15,075 nucleotides of DNA from an uncultured Lachnospiraceae bacterium (GTDB lineage: Bacteria; Bacillota; Clostridia; Lachnospirales; Lachnospiraceae), in assembly GCA_910585065.1 (NCBI GenBank), contig CAJUCG010000055.1, forward strand, positions 1 to 15,075, written 5' to 3'. The notes beneath the pieces were generated by a model. It worked only from the letters and a program-made list of their open reading frames with translations, ran no database searches and was not told where the DNA came from. Numbering within the stretch: the stretch's first letter is position 1; every line of letters begins with the position of its first letter. Shown here in pieces: positions 1 through 6,728 of the stretch. The translations under genes were made by a program, and so were the position numbers.

Positions 1-1151
1 ACTGGAGCAAGTTGATTGACCTCAGCATAGCTAAAAACCTTCTCAATAAAAATTTTATTTTCCCTTAATGCCTCCTCTATCTGATGAAGCAGAGACGTTA
101 CCCCCTCTCCGGTTTTCGCCGAGATCCGCACTGTCTTGTCCGCCTTCAAATCCTTAATTACCCGGTTTGATTCCGGCAAATCCTGTTTGTTAAATACAGT
201 AATTACTATTTTATCCTTAATTCCTAGCTGGCGCAAAGTTTCATAGACCACATACATCTGTGTTTCCGCCTCTTCGCTCGCCGCATCCACCACATGCAAA
301 ATCAGATCAGCATATTTCGCCTCCTCAAGTGTGGAGCGGAATGCATCGACCAGATGGTGCGGCAATTTGCGGATAAAGCCAACTGTATCCGTAAGTAATA
401 CTTCCTCGCCATTTAGGAGTTTTAGATTTCTCGTCGTTGGGTCAAGCGTCGCAAACAGCATATCCTCCGACCGCACGCCCGCACCCGTAAGATAGTTTAA
501 CAGCGTCGATTTTCCCGCATTGGTATAGCCGACGATCGCCGCCACCGGAATTGGACTTTTTGCGCGAAGTGCGCGTGCTACCTCGCGATTTTTCTTTACG
601 TCGGCAAGTTCGCGGTTTAGCTGCGCAATCCGATCTTTAATCAATCTTCTATCCACTTCCAGCTTCTTTTCGCCCGGTCCCCTTGTGCCAATGCCTCCGC
701 CAAGCCGAGAGAGTACATTTCCCATTCCAATCAGCCTAGTCTGCCGATATTTTAGCTGGGCCAGTTCCACCTGAATCTTCCCCTCGCGCGTCACCGCATG
801 GCGCGCAAAAATATCCAGAATCAGCATTGTGCGGTCAATTACCTTGCAGCCAAGTGCCGCCTCAAGATTTTTCATCTGCGCGGGGCTAAGTTCATCGTCA
901 CAGATTACCCCGTCCGCTAAAAGCTCATTTACCGCCTGTGCGACCTCCTCGATCTTACCCTTCCCGATATAGGTTCCCGGATGCACACTCTCCCGATTTT
1001 GAATAAAAATAGCAAGAGTTTCCGCCTGTGCGGTCTTTGCTAACTCCCTTAATTCCGCAAGGGATTTCTCAGTATCATCGCCCGCATCCTCCTGCACACC
1101 GACTAGGATCACCCTCTCTTTCTCCTGCTCCACTTTATACAATTCTGCCAT
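1..1151 (-). CDS. hflX: GTPase HflX (3' end cut by window edge)
   Basis: This is the translation-associated GTPase HflX, which in characterised bacteria binds the 50S subunit and splits stalled or hibernating ribosomes. I translated 383 codons from the ATG at 1151. An N-terminal HflX domain (about residues 12-195) contains the glycine-rich segment SRLGGGIGTRGPGEKKLE at 148-165. The G domain follows: G1 GYTNAGKST at 208-216, G2 around ATLDPTTR at 234-241, G3 DTVGF at 255-259, G4 NKQD at 321-324 and G5 SAKTGEG at 344-350. Full-length relatives are about 410-430 residues, so some 30-45 C-terminal residues lie outside the window. It starts 18 bases after the TPR lipoprotein stop, as the last visible gene of the operon that begins with the cysteine desulfurase. 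The ribosome site is weak, so translation may be partly coupled to the gene before it. Confidence 0.95.
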   Translation of the reverse strand, partial: MAELYKVEQEKERVILVGVQEDAGDDTEKSLAELRELAKTAQAETLAIFIQNRESVHPGTYIGKGKIEEVAQAVNELLADGVICDDELSPAQMKNLEAALGCKVIDRTMLILDIFARHAVTREGKIQVELAQLKYRQTRLIGMGNVLSRLGGGIGTRGPGEKKLEVDRRLIKDRIAQLNRELADVKKNREVARALRAKSPIPVAAIVGYTNAGKSTLLNYLTGAGVRSEDMLFATLDPTTRNLKLLNGEEVLLTDTVGFIRKLPHHLVDAFRSTLEEAKYADLILHVVDAASEEAETQMYVVYETLRQLGIKDKIVITVFNKQDLPESNRVIKDLKADKTVRISAKTGEGVTSLLHQIEEALRENKIFIEKVFSYAEVNQLAP

Positions 1152-1169
1152 ATTTCACCAACCTATTCC

Positions 1170-2384
1170 TTATATTTCTGTCATAATCTGCCGCAAAAAT
1201 TCATACTCCTTTACCGTTTCCTCATATTCCTCATCCTCCGAAGTAATATAGTCCTCCATATATTTCTTGATTCTCTCATATGCCTGCGCATACCGCCCCT
1301 GCTTCTCTAACAGCACAATATAGAGCTTTTCCTGGATGCGCGTGTAATTTGCATCCGCAAATTCCACCAGTTTTCCGTGGTATTTTAACGCCTCATCATA
1401 CTGTCCTGCATTGGTCAGACAAACCGCCATCTGGTAACAAAGTTCGACATCGAGCGCGCCCGCATCTTCCAGCACACGCAAATAATTTATCGCCTGTCCG
1501 TAATCCTCCTTTTCAATATAGATCTGCGCCAGATAATAATTTGCTCTAAGCATCCCGCCTGCTGCCAAACGTTCTAATGTGGGTTTTGCGGTATCATAAT
1601 CGATGGAAAAAGCAGCGAGTGCCCAGGCAAATGCCTCCTCGTCATTGTCCGGCTGCATCACGACAATCTGTGCGGACACTGAATCCGCCTCCTCCTCCCG
1701 CCCCAATGCCTTTAGTGCCATTAACTTTCCCGTTAGCGTACTCATGCGCGTATCCCCCGCCGCCACTGCCGCGTCAAAGTCTGCAAGTGCCGCCTCGTAA
1801 TCTTCCTCCTCCATCCACAGATCCGCGCGCATTCGAAACAGATCCGCCGACTCTCCGTAAGAAGCTAAGAGTTCATCGCAGACCTCCCGTGCCCTTGAGA
1901 GTTCCCCCGCACTTTGATAGCGTTCAATTAAAGAGGAGTTGACTAAAAGCAAATAGCTTCGAATATCTTCATCCATCTCTAAAAGAAGAGGGATCTGCAA
2001 CGCCGCATAAAAATTTTCCAGTGCCCTCTCCTCATTTTCTGCAAGATAATACGCGATCCCCGCGCCGCGGTACGCCCTTTTATTATTCTCTTTTACCGAT
2101 GTAAAATCCTTCTCCAAAATAATATGCTCAAAATTTTCTGCCGCCGCATCATAAGATCCCAATTCAATTAAGCTAAAGCCATAGTATAAATAGTACTCTG
2201 CCCGATCCTCATTTTCTGCGATCGCCTGCGCAAAGAAATCCGCTGCCTCCCGGTACGCGCCCCGCTCATAGGCGGAAACACCCTGCTCATATTCATCCTC
2301 CCCCGAAGAAAATCCGCAGCCACAGAGAAAGACTAACATAAGAACCGAGATCAGAAAATTTTTCTCTTTGCAAAATATCCCCAT
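1170..2384 (-). CDS. TPR-repeat lipoprotein, function unknown
   Basis: This is a predicted exported lipoprotein of 404 residues built almost entirely of tetratricopeptide repeats. From the ATG at 2384, a short Lys-containing N terminus is followed by a hydrophobic stretch (about residues 10-20) and a lipobox-like L-C-G-C ending at Cys23, then an acidic linker. About nine TPR-like helix pairs run from about residue 30 to 390, for example around YERGAYREAADFFAQAI and YIEKEDYGQAINYL. Such scaffolds mediate protein contacts; no catalytic domain is visible. The start at 2384 sits 6 bases after a GGAGG; an ATG at 2390 is also possible and would overlap the mnmA TGA as ATGA. The next gene, hflX, begins 18 bases on. 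Placement between a tRNA thiolation enzyme and HflX suggests co-expression, not a known shared function. Confidence 0.8.
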   Translation of the reverse strand: MGIFCKEKNFLISVLMLVFLCGCGFSSGEDEYEQGVSAYERGAYREAADFFAQAIAENEDRAEYYLYYGFSLIELGSYDAAAENFEHIILEKDFTSVKENNKRAYRGAGIAYYLAENEERALENFYAALQIPLLLEMDEDIRSYLLLVNSSLIERYQSAGELSRAREVCDELLASYGESADLFRMRADLWMEEEDYEAALADFDAAVAAGDTRMSTLTGKLMALKALGREEEADSVSAQIVVMQPDNDEEAFAWALAAFSIDYDTAKPTLERLAAGGMLRANYYLAQIYIEKEDYGQAINYLRVLEDAGALDVELCYQMAVCLTNAGQYDEALKYHGKLVEFADANYTRIQEKLYIVLLEKQGRYAQAYERIKKYMEDYITSEDEEYEETVKEYEFLRQIMTEI

Positions 2385-2386
2385 AT

Positions 2387-3475
2387 TCATCCTCCCCCCT
2401 CTTTCGCACCGCAAAGGATTGTCCCGCCTCCAAGCACATCATCCCCCTCATAGAGGACAAGTGCCTGTCCGGGCGTAATGGCACGCTGTTCTTCCAAAAA
2501 TTTACAGTAAACTCCATCCTCTCCCCAGTGGTAGAGCTTTGCGCGCGCACCTCTATGATTATAGCGGATCTTTGCTGTCACATCCATGCCGTCTTCAAAC
2601 TCCCCACGGCTCATCAAATTCAAATGGTCTGCAAACACTCCTAAAGAAAAAATCTCTCTTCCATATCCTAGTACCACCTCGTTTTCCTTCGGTCTTATCT
2701 CAAGCACAAATGCGGGCTCCTTCAGCGAGAGTCCAAGCCCTTTTCTCTGTCCGACAGTATAGTGAATAATCCCCTTATGCCGCCCCATCACCTTGCCATT
2801 TTTGTCCACAAAATTTCCGGGCGGAAATTTCTTCCCCAGATAATCCTCAATAAATTTGGCATAATCATTATCCTGCACAAAACAGATCTCCTGGCTGTCC
2901 GGCTTGTCCGCCACGGGAAGCTTTGCGCGATGCGCAATCTGTCTTATCTCTTCCTTATCGTATGCACCGACGGGCATAAGTGTGCGCGAGAGCTGCCCTT
3001 GAGTAAGTGAGTAGAGCGCGTAGGTCTGATCCTTTGCGGATGCCGAAGCCTGCAAAGTATAACGACCGTTTTCAAGGCGTTTCACTCTCGCATAATGTCC
3101 GGTTGCAATATAGTCCGCTCCGATCCCGATGGCATGGTGCAAAAGCACCCCCCACTTGATATGGCGGTTGCAGGCAATGCACGGGTTGGGTGTTCTCCCC
3201 GCCGCATATTCCTGCACAAAATAGTCAATCACCTCAGTCTTAAACTCCTGCCGAAAATTCATTACATAGTGGGGAATTTCAAGTTCCATGCAAACGCGCC
3301 TTGCATCCTCCACTGCGCGCAAAGCACAGCATCCATCCCCCCTCTCTTCCCTAGCGTTTCCCTGCCAGATCTGCATGGTAATGCCGATCACTTCATAGCC
3401 TTCTTCCTTTAATAAATAGGCCGCTACCGACGAATCCACTCCGCCCGACATACCGACCACAACTTTTTCTTTCAT
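2387..3475 (-). CDS. mnmA: tRNA-specific 2-thiouridylase MnmA
   Basis: MnmA transfers sulfur to C2 of the wobble uridine (U34) of tRNAs for Lys, Glu and Gln in an ATP-dependent reaction in the cytoplasm. The 362-residue length is normal. The N-terminal PP-loop ATP-binding motif GMSGGVDSSVAAYLL is at residues 8-22. The catalytic Cys pair matches the family: Cys102 in NPCIACN and Cys198 in SQEICFVQD. GHYARV (126-131) and the C-terminal barrel region with VGQRKGLGL are also present. The ATG at 3475 has GAGG 5 bases upstream. It lies 44 bases after the cysteine desulfurase, the expected sulfur donor. The same pairing is known in Bacillus subtilis, where YrvO feeds MnmA, so a dedicated two-enzyme sulfur relay is likely. 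The 3' end meets the TPR lipoprotein start region. Confidence 0.96.
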   Translation of the reverse strand: MKEKVVVGMSGGVDSSVAAYLLKEEGYEVIGITMQIWQGNAREERGDGCCALRAVEDARRVCMELEIPHYVMNFRQEFKTEVIDYFVQEYAAGRTPNPCIACNRHIKWGVLLHHAIGIGADYIATGHYARVKRLENGRYTLQASASAKDQTYALYSLTQGQLSRTLMPVGAYDKEEIRQIAHRAKLPVADKPDSQEICFVQDNDYAKFIEDYLGKKFPPGNFVDKNGKVMGRHKGIIHYTVGQRKGLGLSLKEPAFVLEIRPKENEVVLGYGREIFSLGVFADHLNLMSRGEFEDGMDVTAKIRYNHRGARAKLYHWGEDGVYCKFLEEQRAITPGQALVLYEGDDVLGGGTILCGAKEGGG

Positions 3476-3519
3476 ACCTACCTCTTTTTTTCCAGGGCGT
3501 GTTTGACCACCCCATCCAA

Positions 3520-4692
3520 TTATCTGCCCCTTTTTACTTCATCGTAAAATGGCGACATCTCCCTTAGTTTTGCCACAATCTCCTCCATCTTGTCAATCAC
3601 AAAATCAATCTCCTTTTTTGTCGTCGCCCCAGAGAGCGTAAACCGAATGGAGCCATGTGCCACTTCCGGCGGCAGACCAAGTGCCATCAGCACATGGGAT
3701 GGCTCTAGGGATCCCGCCGTACACGCCGAACCGCTCGACGCACAGATCCCTTGCATATCAAGCATAATCAGAAGTGATTCCCCCTCCACAAACTGGAAGC
3801 TAAAATTTACATTGTTTGGAAGACGATATTTTCTGCTGCCATTCACGCGCACATAGGGAATGCGCCGCAGCACCTCATCCATAAAATAATCGCGCAGCGC
3901 GCACTCTCTCTTTGCCCGCTCACCCATATGTTCTGCTGCCTCATGCACCGCCCAACCAAATCCGACGATCCCCGGCACGTTCTCCGTACCAGCGCGCCTT
4001 CCCCTCTCCTGACCGCCCCCATACACCATGGAGGGCAGGGAAATTCCCTGACGCACATACAAAAATCCAACTCCCTTCGGTCCATTCAGCTTGTGCGCGC
4101 TGGCGGAGAGCAGGTCGATATTCATTGCCTTTACATCGAGCGGAATATGTCCGAATGCCTGCACTGCGTCCGTGTGAAAACGGATTCCATGCTCTCTTGC
4201 AATCTTTCCGATCTCCGCAATCGGCTGTATTGTCCCAATCTCATTGTTTGCCGCCATAATAGAGATCAGAACCGTATCGGGTGCAATTGCCCGCTTTAAT
4301 TCCTCAAGCTTTACCATGCCATTTTCATCCACGCCAATATAGCTTACGCGGCACCCATTTTTTTCCAGTTCCTCACAGGTATGCAGCACGGCATGATGTT
4401 CGATCGCCGTTGTGATTATATGTCCGCCCGTCTGCGCTGCCTGCACCATCCCGCGCAGTGCCCAATTGTCCGATTCCGATCCGCCGGAAGTAAAATAGAT
4501 CTCGCTTGGCTCAGCATTTAAAAACGCCGCAATCTCCTCCCTGGCGATGGTCATCGCCTTCTTGCTGCGCATGGAAAACTCATAGATGCTGGAAGGATTT
4601 CCGTAGGACTCACGAAAATATGGGAGCATTGTATTAAGCACTCCTTCGCTTACCTGTGTTGTCGCCGCATTGTCCAGATAAATAAGTTCCAT
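3520..4692 (-). CDS. Cysteine desulfurase, IscS/NifS class (probable MnmA sulfur donor)
   Basis: This is a PLP-dependent cysteine desulfurase of 390 residues that converts L-cysteine to alanine and holds the sulfur as a persulfide. From the ATG at 4692 it starts MELIYLDNAATT, the standard family N terminus. His100 (EHH) stacks on PLP, Asp175 (HTDAVQ) contacts the ring, Lys201 in SAHKLNGPKG forms the Schiff base, and the mobile catalytic Cys324 lies in SSGSACTAGS, the class I loop. An in-frame extension to 4806 is rejected because it would begin inside or upstream of the promoter. A purine-rich GAGGAGGAAGAGG precedes 4692. As first gene of the operon and direct neighbour of mnmA, its likely job is tRNA thiolation, as with YrvO in B. 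subtilis, though it could also supply Fe-S assembly. No iscU or regulator is adjacent. Confidence 0.95.
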   Translation of the reverse strand: MELIYLDNAATTQVSEGVLNTMLPYFRESYGNPSSIYEFSMRSKKAMTIAREEIAAFLNAEPSEIYFTSGGSESDNWALRGMVQAAQTGGHIITTAIEHHAVLHTCEELEKNGCRVSYIGVDENGMVKLEELKRAIAPDTVLISIMAANNEIGTIQPIAEIGKIAREHGIRFHTDAVQAFGHIPLDVKAMNIDLLSASAHKLNGPKGVGFLYVRQGISLPSMVYGGGQERGRRAGTENVPGIVGFGWAVHEAAEHMGERAKRECALRDYFMDEVLRRIPYVRVNGSRKYRLPNNVNFSFQFVEGESLLIMLDMQGICASSGSACTAGSLEPSHVLMALGLPPEVAHGSIRFTLSGATTKKEIDFVIDKMEEIVAKLREMSPFYDEVKRGR

Positions 4693-4741
4693 AACGATAC
4701 CCTCTTCCTCCTCTTTCCTAATAATATATGCGCAAAGCTTG

Positions 4742-4772
4742 TTATTTTCCATAAAATTTATAGGAATGATAA
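4742..4772 (-). other. AT-rich imperfect dyad in the desulfurase leader
   Basis: On the plus strand TTATTTTCC at 4742-4750 is opposed by GGAATGATAA at 4763-4772, with an inner ATA/TAT pairing. This is an imperfect stem of about 11 pairs with bulges, lying between the predicted start point (about 4788) and the start codon at 4692. It could be a leader hairpin or a protein site. It is AT-rich and could also be chance. Confidence 0.25.
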
Positions 4773-4794
4773 CAGGATATATCAATTCGATTAA

Positions 4795-4823
4795 ATTATA
4801 CCGCATTGTCCCTTACCTTGCAA
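4795..4823 (-). promoter_or_regulatory. SigA-type promoter of the desulfurase-mnmA-TPR-hflX operon
   Basis: Read on the minus strand: -35 TTGCAA (4823-4818), a 17-base spacer, and a perfect -10 TATAAT (4800-4795). The predicted start is near 4788, giving a leader of about 95 bases before the ATG at 4692. The spacer contains the -35 of the opposing promoter, so the two cannot easily be occupied at once. Confidence 0.7.
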
Positions 4824-4834
4824 GCTGTTATAAT
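4806..4834 (+). promoter_or_regulatory. SigA-type promoter of the GH43 genes
   Basis: -35 TTGTCC (4806-4811), a 17-base spacer, and a perfect -10 TATAAT (4829-4834) preceded by TGT (4826-4828), an extended -10. The predicted start is near 4841, giving a leader of about 100 bases before the ATG at 4942. A palindrome overlaps its 3' edge and start point, which suggests repression. Confidence 0.72.
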
Positions 4835-4857
4835 CAAAACAAGATTTTTGTCTTGAT
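4833..4857. promoter_or_regulatory. Candidate operator: 25-base imperfect palindrome over the GH43 promoter start
   Basis: The left arm ATCAAAACAAGA (4833-4844) and right arm TTTTGTCTTGAT (4846-4857) are inverted around T4845, with 10 of 12 positions complementary. It overlaps the last two bases of the -10 box and the predicted start near 4841, a classic place for a repressor. It does not resemble the AraR, XylR or cre consensus sequences that I know, so the cognate regulator is unknown and none is encoded in the window. Confidence 0.45.
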
Positions 4858-4894
4858 CAGAGTACAATCTCCGGCTAAGATAAAAATTTAGCAG

Positions 4895-4917
4895 CAAGAA
4901 TGCCGATAGCATTCTTG
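4895..4917 (+). promoter_or_regulatory. Perfect 9-bp stem-loop in the GH43 leader
   Basis: CAAGAATGC (4895-4903) and GCATTCTTG (4909-4917) form a perfect 9-bp inverted repeat with loop CGATA. It ends 11 bases before the AAAGGAGA ribosome site (4929-4936). No T run follows, so it is not a simple terminator. It could stabilise the mRNA 5' end, modulate translation, or be a second protein site, because its ends carry the same CAAGA/TCTTG pair as the palindrome at 4833-4857. Confidence 0.45.
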
Positions 4918-4941
4918 AATAAAGTCGTAAAGGAGACTTCT

Positions 4942-6642
4942 ATGCAGTACCATTTCTTAAAAAACAAAGGTGGGCAGTTCCTCTTTGCTATACTGCTCGC
5001 GCTTGGCTGTACATCCGCCGCATGTTCCTCACAGGATGCCAATACGGATACAAAAATAACTCCGCAGGCTTCTCCGAGTGCGGCAGCAATTCCTTCCCCT
5101 GATACTAAAGAGGAAGTAAAGAAAGATCCTGACCAGACGGACAATTTATCCAAAGGAGAGAATGACATGAAGGAGACAAATCCCCTTGCCGAAAACTTTA
5201 ATGGCATTACACTAAAGGAGGGCTACAAAAAGGCTCTCTACAATAATCCGGTGATGACGCAGCGCTTTGGGGCGGACCCCTACGCACTTGTCTATGACGG
5301 CAGAGTTTATCTGTATATGACCGGAGATATTTTTGAATACGGCGCGGGCGGCGAAATCGGCACGAATTCTTACAGTAAGATTCAGTCCATCTGCGTGATT
5401 TCCTCCTCCGATCTCGTCAACTGGACGGATCACGGCACCATCTATGCTGCGGGGCGGGACGGCGCGGCGACCTGGGCAAATAATTCCTGGGCACCTGCGG
5501 CAGCCTGCAAGGAAATTGACGGCAAGATGAAATTCTTTCTCTATTTTGCAAACAGTGCGGGAGGCATTGGCGTTTTGACAGCGGACTCTCCAACTGGACC
5601 ATTTACTGATCCTCTCGGACACCCTTTGATCTCCCGCGAGACAGAAAATTGCGACAATGTTACCTGGCTGTTTGACCCTGCGGTTTTGGTGGAGGAGGAT
5701 GGGACGGCATACCTGTATTTTGGCGGCGGAATTCCCGGCGAGGCCTATGCGCATCCGAATACTGCGCGCGCTGTTCAGCTGGGAGAAGATATGATCTCCA
5801 TTGTCGGCACCCCTGTCTCTATCGACGCGCCATACTTATTTGAGGACTCCGGAATTAACAAGATCGGGGATGTCTACTATTATTCCTACTGTACCAACTG
5901 GAATGTTGATTCTGAAGGGCAAAAAGAATACGGCATTAAAAATGCACATATTGCTTATATGACCAGCACTTCCCCCCTCGGACCATTTACCTTTAAGGGT
6001 TCGATCATGAAAAATCCAGGAGAATTTTTTGGCTGTTACGGCAATAATCATCACTGTATGTTTGAATTTAATGACCAGTGGTATATAACTTATCACACAC
6101 AGGTGTTAGAGCGCGATATGGGCGTGGAAAAAGGCTATCGATGCACCCAGATCGATGCGGTTTCCATTAACGAAGATGGCACGATCGCCCCGATCACCAT
6201 GACCAAATCCGGCGTGGGGGGCGAGGGGCATTTAAACCCTTATGAGAAAGTGGAGGCGGAAACCATACAGACCATGGGCGGCATTTCCACCAAGCAGTAC
6301 GGCTCCCAAAGCACCTATTTTGGTTCCGGAAATATGATTATCGAGGACATCACCACTGGAAGCTGGCTAAGCGTCTCCGGCGCGGATTTCGGGGAGAGTG
6401 CGAAAAAAGATCTGACCTTTACGGCAAGTGTGCGCGCGTATGAAGGTGCTTACGGTGTAATTAAAATCTGCTTGGACTCGCCGGAAAATGAGGTCATCGC
6501 ATTACTTGAAGTGGTTCCGGATAGCACGGAAGAATTCCATGAGGTAAGTACTGCGCTTACTGAGCAAGTCTCTGGTTCCCACAAGATCTATTTTGTATTT
6601 TACGGTGAGGGCTACGCACTTGACTACTGGTATTTTAAGTAG
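4942..6642 (+). CDS. Secreted GH43 arabinofuranosidase-type lipoprotein with C-terminal CBM6
   Basis: This is a predicted cell-surface glycoside hydrolase of 566 residues that probably removes arabinose from arabinoxylan. From the ATG at 4942 (AAAGGAGA 5 bases upstream), a signal sequence ends at a Cys (Cys23 in LALGC or Cys28 in SAAC; neither lipobox is ideal). A charged, Ser/Pro-rich linker runs to about residue 95. The five-bladed GH43 domain (about 100-430) shows the expected acids: base Asp112 in GADPYALVYDG, Asp245 in WLFDPAVLVEEDG, and acid Glu301 in APYLFEDSG. Residues 433-566 look like a CBM6 beta-sandwich (starts YEKVEAET). The architecture matches B. subtilis XynD-like arabinoxylan arabinofuranohydrolases, but exact linkage specificity cannot be read from sequence. 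It is the first gene after the regulated promoter, 86 bases before a cytoplasmic GH43. Confidence 0.88.
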   Translation: MQYHFLKNKGGQFLFAILLALGCTSAACSSQDANTDTKITPQASPSAAAIPSPDTKEEVKKDPDQTDNLSKGENDMKETNPLAENFNGITLKEGYKKALYNNPVMTQRFGADPYALVYDGRVYLYMTGDIFEYGAGGEIGTNSYSKIQSICVISSSDLVNWTDHGTIYAAGRDGAATWANNSWAPAAACKEIDGKMKFFLYFANSAGGIGVLTADSPTGPFTDPLGHPLISRETENCDNVTWLFDPAVLVEEDGTAYLYFGGGIPGEAYAHPNTARAVQLGEDMISIVGTPVSIDAPYLFEDSGINKIGDVYYYSYCTNWNVDSEGQKEYGIKNAHIAYMTSTSPLGPFTFKGSIMKNPGEFFGCYGNNHHCMFEFNDQWYITYHTQVLERDMGVEKGYRCTQIDAVSINEDGTIAPITMTKSGVGGEGHLNPYEKVEAETIQTMGGISTKQYGSQSTYFGSGNMIIEDITTGSWLSVSGADFGESAKKDLTFTASVRAYEGAYGVIKICLDSPENEVIALLEVVPDSTEEFHEVSTALTEQVSGSHKIYFVFYGEGYALDYWYFK

Positions 6643-6688
6643 AATTTACAGCGGGGACTATACACCCGCCCACTGATACTTTAAGTAA
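6597..6688 (+). repeat. 46-base tandem echo of the GH43-CBM6 3' end
   Basis: Unit 1 (6597-6642) encodes the end of the CBM6 domain; unit 2 (6643-6688) directly follows the stop. From the TAC codons at 6601 and 6647 to the stop codons, 29 of 42 bases match and 12 of the 13 differences are transitions. In its own frame unit 2 would read YSGDYTPAH-stop-YFK-stop against YGEGYALDYWYFK-stop, with TGA replacing the Trp codon. It looks like an old, decayed tandem duplication. Unit 2 also holds a small inverted repeat, GCGGG (6651-6655) with CCCGC (6665-6669). Confidence 0.55.
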
Positions 6689-6728
6689 AACCACAGGCGC
6701 AAATCCGCCAGAAAGGACAGCAAATCTT

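Noticed and set aside
1577..1942. 121-codon Pro-rich open frame on the plus strand
   Set aside because: It is antisense to the TPR lipoprotein, has low-complexity composition caused by the GC-rich codons of the opposite strand, and shows no ribosome site or known domain.
4770..4780. TAACAGGATAT shared with 14761-14771 near the two minus-strand promoters
   Set aside because: An 11-base match at two places is expected by chance in 15 kb, and its position relative to the start point differs between the two sites.
3520..4806. Longer desulfurase frame starting at 4806
   Set aside because: The extra N terminus is not family-like, begins upstream of the predicted -10 box, and the standard start with a good ribosome site is at 4692.
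4900..4941. Earlier in-frame ATG for the secreted GH43
   Set aside because: It lies inside the leader stem-loop with no ribosome site and would add a charged extension before the signal peptide; 4942 follows AAAGGAGA at good spacing.
6651..6669. GCGGG/CCCGC hairpin between the two GH43 genes as a terminator
   Set aside because: The stem is only 5 bp with a 9-base loop and no T tract follows; it is more simply part of the decayed 46-base echo.
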